Shown here piece after piece: positions 5,777-7,972 of a DNA stretch of 7,972 nucleotides. The stretch's first letter is position 1; every line of letters starts with the position of its first letter. A model generated the notes under the pieces. The model was not told the origin of the DNA. It saw only the letters and a list, made by a program, of their open reading frames with translations, and ran no database searches. Made by a program: the position numbers and the translations under genes. The DNA lies in NCBI GenBank assembly GCA_003232445.1, contig QIJM01000453.1:1-7972 (forward strand), written 5' to 3'. The DNA comes from Paraglaciecola arctica. Its GTDB lineage: Bacteria; Pseudomonadota; Gammaproteobacteria; Enterobacterales; Alteromonadaceae.

Positions 5777-6181
5777 TCTCTTTCTCCACAGGGGGAACAA
5801 CTTTAGTGATCATTTTTTCAGGACATTTACCTTGTACTTGTTTGAAGTGCAGATAAATCCTATTCAGTTCATGCTGGGTATTGTCGCTTATATTATGCAT
5901 TGGTCCAAACTCGATAAGTTTTTTCTTATAATCAAAGGCTACCAAAAAAACGGGTACGTTGGCTTTGTGGGCAACATGAAGAAAACCAGTTTTCCACGAT
6001 GATATTGGACTGCGCGTACCCTCCGGCGCAACCGCAAGGATCATCTTTGAACAACAAGGAAAAGTGCCGCTGTAACGCCACCCATCAATTTTAATACAGT
6101 TGTACCCAGCCATTGGCTAAATTTATTGCCTATTCTAGGTGTTTTTTCGCAAAGGATAGGAGTATTTACGCTATCAAGCAT
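5766..6181 (-). pseudogene. PlsC-like lysophospholipid acyltransferase, frameshifted and internally deleted
   Basis: Two overlapping frames together give one acyltransferase. The first, from ATG 6181, encodes 46 residues (MLDSVNTPIL...SQWLGTTVLKLMG) and stops at 6041. The second carries on from 6083 as GWRYSGTFPCCSKMILAVAP, then EGTRSPISSWKTGF, VPVFLVAFDYKKK and GPMHN, ending at TAA 5768-5766. Restoring one G in the GGG run at 6081-6083 would join LKLMG to WRYSG. PlsC-type enzymes transfer an acyl chain to a lysophospholipid using an HX4D motif (HTSNWD in this group). In relatives, the AP after the GW...G..P...K segment leads straight into HTSNWD, and EGTRS comes some 70-80 residues later. 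Here a single AVAP passes directly into EGTRS, so the HX4D segment is missing. The joined product would be about 138 residues against roughly 200 expected. Almost certainly inactive. Confidence 0.8.
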
Positions 6182-6227
6182 TTCATTCTTGGCTTGTGCA
6201 ATTTAAACTAGGCAAATGGTCGCTCAT

Positions 6228-6269
6228 GTAAACTATTTTGTCGAGGGTAAACAAAATGTTAACTATTTG
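6228..6269 (+). promoter_or_regulatory. Direct repeats upstream of the protease gene
   Basis: GTAAACTATTTTG (6228-6240) and GTTAACTATTTG (6258-6269) are near-identical direct repeats with starts 30 bp apart, close to three helical turns. They lie in the 137-bp gap between the divergent acyltransferase remnant and the protease gene. TTGTCG (6238-6243) could be a weak -35 element, but no good -10 follows at 17 bp. A regulator binding site is possible but unproven. Confidence 0.25.
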
Positions 6270-6318
6270 AGTCATTACGGTCACGCCGTTAATTTTAATT
6301 GTCACTGGAACACAAATC

Positions 6319-7575
6319 TTGAGAATTTTACTATTTGTGTTGTCTATGTTCTGCTCGCTTGCACATAGCCAACAAACTGCCCAAAACTTATTTGGGCAGT
6401 ATCGCACCGCACTTTATCAAATCAAAATAATAGAATTAGAGTCTGGTAATAAATCATCTATTGGATCCGGTTTTCAAATCGATTCCTCAGGTAATGTAGT
6501 CACGAATTACCATGTGGTATCTGAATATGTGTATAACCCTGATAAATTCAGAATCGAATATTTAGCTCATGATGGCTCTGAAGGGCAACTGCAACTGGTT
6601 GATGTAGACGTAGTTAATGACTTAGCCTTAGTCAGAAAGGTGGCGCTATCTGAACAAGAAAGTGCTTTTCCTATTGCACAGTCTCTGCCGGTGCAAGGCA
6701 GTACTATTTATTCTCTGGGTAATCCCCATGACCTAGGCATGATAGTGGTGCCAGGTACATTTAACGGATTAAAGAAAAGCAGCTTTTACCAACGTATCCA
6801 TTTTACCGGTTCGATTAACCCTGGAATGAGTGGTGGGCCCGTGGTCAATGCGTTAGGTGAAGTGATGGGTGTTAATGTAGCTACTGCTGGCAATCAAATT
6901 GGGTTTCTTATTCCTTTAGCAAAAATTCAAGGGTTGTTAAAAAGCCAAGATGCAGCGGTGTTAAAAAATGAACAGTTAAAACCTCGCATACAACAACAAT
7001 TGTTAGCTAATCAAAATAAACTCTTTTCCTTGTTAAATAACCAACCTTGGGAGACCAGTGAATTAGGAAAAGCCATGATCCCTTCGAAGATAACCGACTT
7101 TATCTCATGCTGGGGCGGCTCGAATACCAGCGATAAAGAGGCATTATATTTGTCGGTAGAAAATCGTTGTCAGTTAGATGAACAAATATATTTGCACAAT
7201 GGGTTACGCACTGGCGGGCTTGAACTTGAGTTTGAATGGTTAGATGGTAAATCTTTAGGTGAACATCGTTTCTATAATTTCTATTCAAAAAGTATTACGG
7301 GGGCGAGGGCGGGCAACAATGCTGCCAAAACCGATGTCACCAATTTCCGTTGTCAGCAAGACAAAGTCACCAACATCAATGGTGTGACCAATAAAACAGT
7401 ATTGTGTTTAAGGGCATACAAAGAGTTCGACCAACTCTATGATGTGCTTTTTGTTGCAGCCACACTTGATCATAGCCAACAAGGTTTGATTAGCCATTAT
7501 ACTCTAGCTGGGGTAAGCAAAGAGTCTGCTTTGGTATTCACTCAGAAATTTATGGACGCAATAGCATGGCAATAG
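6319..7575 (+). CDS. Secreted trypsin-like serine protease (S1C/HtrA-like catalytic domain) with unknown C-terminal domain
   Basis: The start is TTG 6319, with GGAA 8 bases upstream. A stop at 6268-6270 limits upstream extension, and an ATG does not occur before the signal peptide. Residues 1-17 (MRILLFVLSMFCSLAHS) form a Sec signal peptide, probably cut at AHS|QQ, so the enzyme acts in the periplasm or outside the cell. The chymotrypsin-fold triad is complete: His65 in TNYHVVSE, Asp101 in VVNDLALVRK, Ser171 in NPGMSGGPVVN, with SIGSGFQID at 47-55 as in HtrA/Deg proteases. There is no PDZ domain. Instead, residues ~215-418 form an unrecognised domain with four cysteines (SCWGG, NRCQ, FRCQQ, VLCLR), likely disulfide-bonded. 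The stop overlaps the start of the FHA gene by 10 bases, so the two are probably co-translated. Confidence 0.9.
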   Translation: MRILLFVLSMFCSLAHSQQTAQNLFGQYRTALYQIKIIELESGNKSSIGSGFQIDSSGNVVTNYHVVSEYVYNPDKFRIEYLAHDGSEGQLQLVDVDVVNDLALVRKVALSEQESAFPIAQSLPVQGSTIYSLGNPHDLGMIVVPGTFNGLKKSSFYQRIHFTGSINPGMSGGPVVNALGEVMGVNVATAGNQIGFLIPLAKIQGLLKSQDAAVLKNEQLKPRIQQQLLANQNKLFSLLNNQPWETSELGKAMIPSKITDFISCWGGSNTSDKEALYLSVENRCQLDEQIYLHNGLRTGGLELEFEWLDGKSLGEHRFYNFYSKSITGARAGNNAAKTDVTNFRCQQDKVTNINGVTNKTVLCLRAYKEFDQLYDVLFVAATLDHSQQGLISHYTLAGVSKESALVFTQKFMDAIAWQ

Positions 7576-7972
7576 TTTTAGAACTGCTTTCTCGAAAAAA
7601 CATCCCACTTAAGCATTATAAATTTGAACAAGACTATGTGTGCGTAGGGCGTGACTTTAATAATGACCTACGTTTAGACGACCCTTATGTCTGTCCCAGT
7701 CACATGTTCAGAATCAGGCAAGCTGATGGTCAATGATTGTCAGTCAACCAATGGCATCAAAGTGAATAATAAGTTTGTTCGCCAAGCGACACTTAATTCG
7801 CACGATGTCATCAAAATTGGTCGCACACGCTTAAGGATAATCGATACTAAAGTGCCTTTAGCTGAGGCCATACCGTTAAGTGAATTGGAAGAAAATCTTA
7901 GCTGGTTAAACCAAAGTTTTTTAGCCCTTTGTTTATCGTTTGTTTGTTTGGGCTTTTTATTACTATCAAAAT
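7566..7972 (+). pseudogene. FHA-domain protein with transmembrane segment, frameshifted and cut by the window end
   Basis: ATG 7566 lies inside the end of the protease gene. The first frame encodes 56 residues including CVGRDFNNDLRLDDPYVCPSHMFRI, the first half of a forkhead-associated domain (GR at 28-29, His46), and stops at TGA 7734-7736. The +1 frame, open from at least 7711 to the window end, continues as SGKLMVNDCQSTNGIKVNN...HDVIKIGRTRLRI, the second half with the hallmark STNG. A linker and a hydrophobic stretch (SFLALCLSFVCLGFLLLS, about 7914-7968) then suggest a membrane anchor. The frame is lost between about 7709 and 7725. FHA domains bind phosphothreonine peptides. The usual SRxH motif reads CPSH here, so the Ser and Arg that contact phosphate are replaced. 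Either a pseudogene or a sequencing error. The rest of the protein is outside the window. Confidence 0.75.

Noticed and set aside
6183..6407. 74-codon minus-strand open frame ending just before the acyltransferase start
   Set aside because: It overlaps the signal-peptide region of the protease in antisense, has no motif, and its tight spacing to the acyltransferase is most simply chance.
7100..7288. 62-codon minus-strand open frame
   Set aside because: Antisense to the protease C-terminal domain; no supporting signal.

Overview
The window looks like chromosomal DNA of a moderately AT-rich marine gammaproteobacterium, most likely Alteromonadales (Glaciecola/Paraglaciecola-like). This is inferred from the style of the proteins (YbiT-type ABC-F, short class II DAHP synthase, PepE, cystathionine-gamma-synthase-family enzyme) and from the intergenic repeats. 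No rRNA, tRNA, CRISPR array, transposase or integrase was seen.

Layout. Bases 1-164 are the end of an ABC-F ATPase gene, closed by a strong hairpin terminator (240-277). A 60-codon hypothetical gene lies on the minus strand (312-494). It is followed by about 420 bp without a convincing gene, and then by a NYN/DUF88-family nuclease-like gene (916-1417, +) broken by a perfect 28-bp tandem duplication. Bases 1418-1597 carry a long imperfect inverted repeat between convergent genes. On the minus strand come a class II DAHP synthase (1598-2902), which opens the shikimate pathway, and upstream of it a low-molecular-weight protein tyrosine phosphatase (3060-3533). A predicted promoter and a 5' leader hairpin sit between those two. 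Divergent from the phosphatase is pepE, an aspartyl dipeptidase (3629-4354, +). Convergent with pepE is a PLP-dependent transsulfuration-family enzyme (4538-5776, -), preceded by and overlapping a PlsC-like acyltransferase (5766-6181, -). The acyltransferase appears dead: it has a one-base frameshift and an internal deletion that removed the catalytic HX4D segment. Divergent from it, a secreted trypsin-like serine protease (6319-7575, +) overlaps the start of an FHA-domain membrane-protein gene (7566 to the window end, +), which is itself frameshifted.

How the genes relate. Most are unrelated housekeeping genes. Two tight pairs suggest co-translation: acyltransferase with PLP enzyme, and protease with FHA protein. 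The striking feature is the number of lesions: three genes in 8 kb carry frame-breaking changes, each of a different kind. In addition, the DAHP synthase coding frame runs upstream of any usable start codon, and pepE shows an abrupt flip of G/C strand skew inside the gene. I found no clear new multi-gene system. The protease-FHA pair is the best candidate for an undescribed module, but the window ends inside it.
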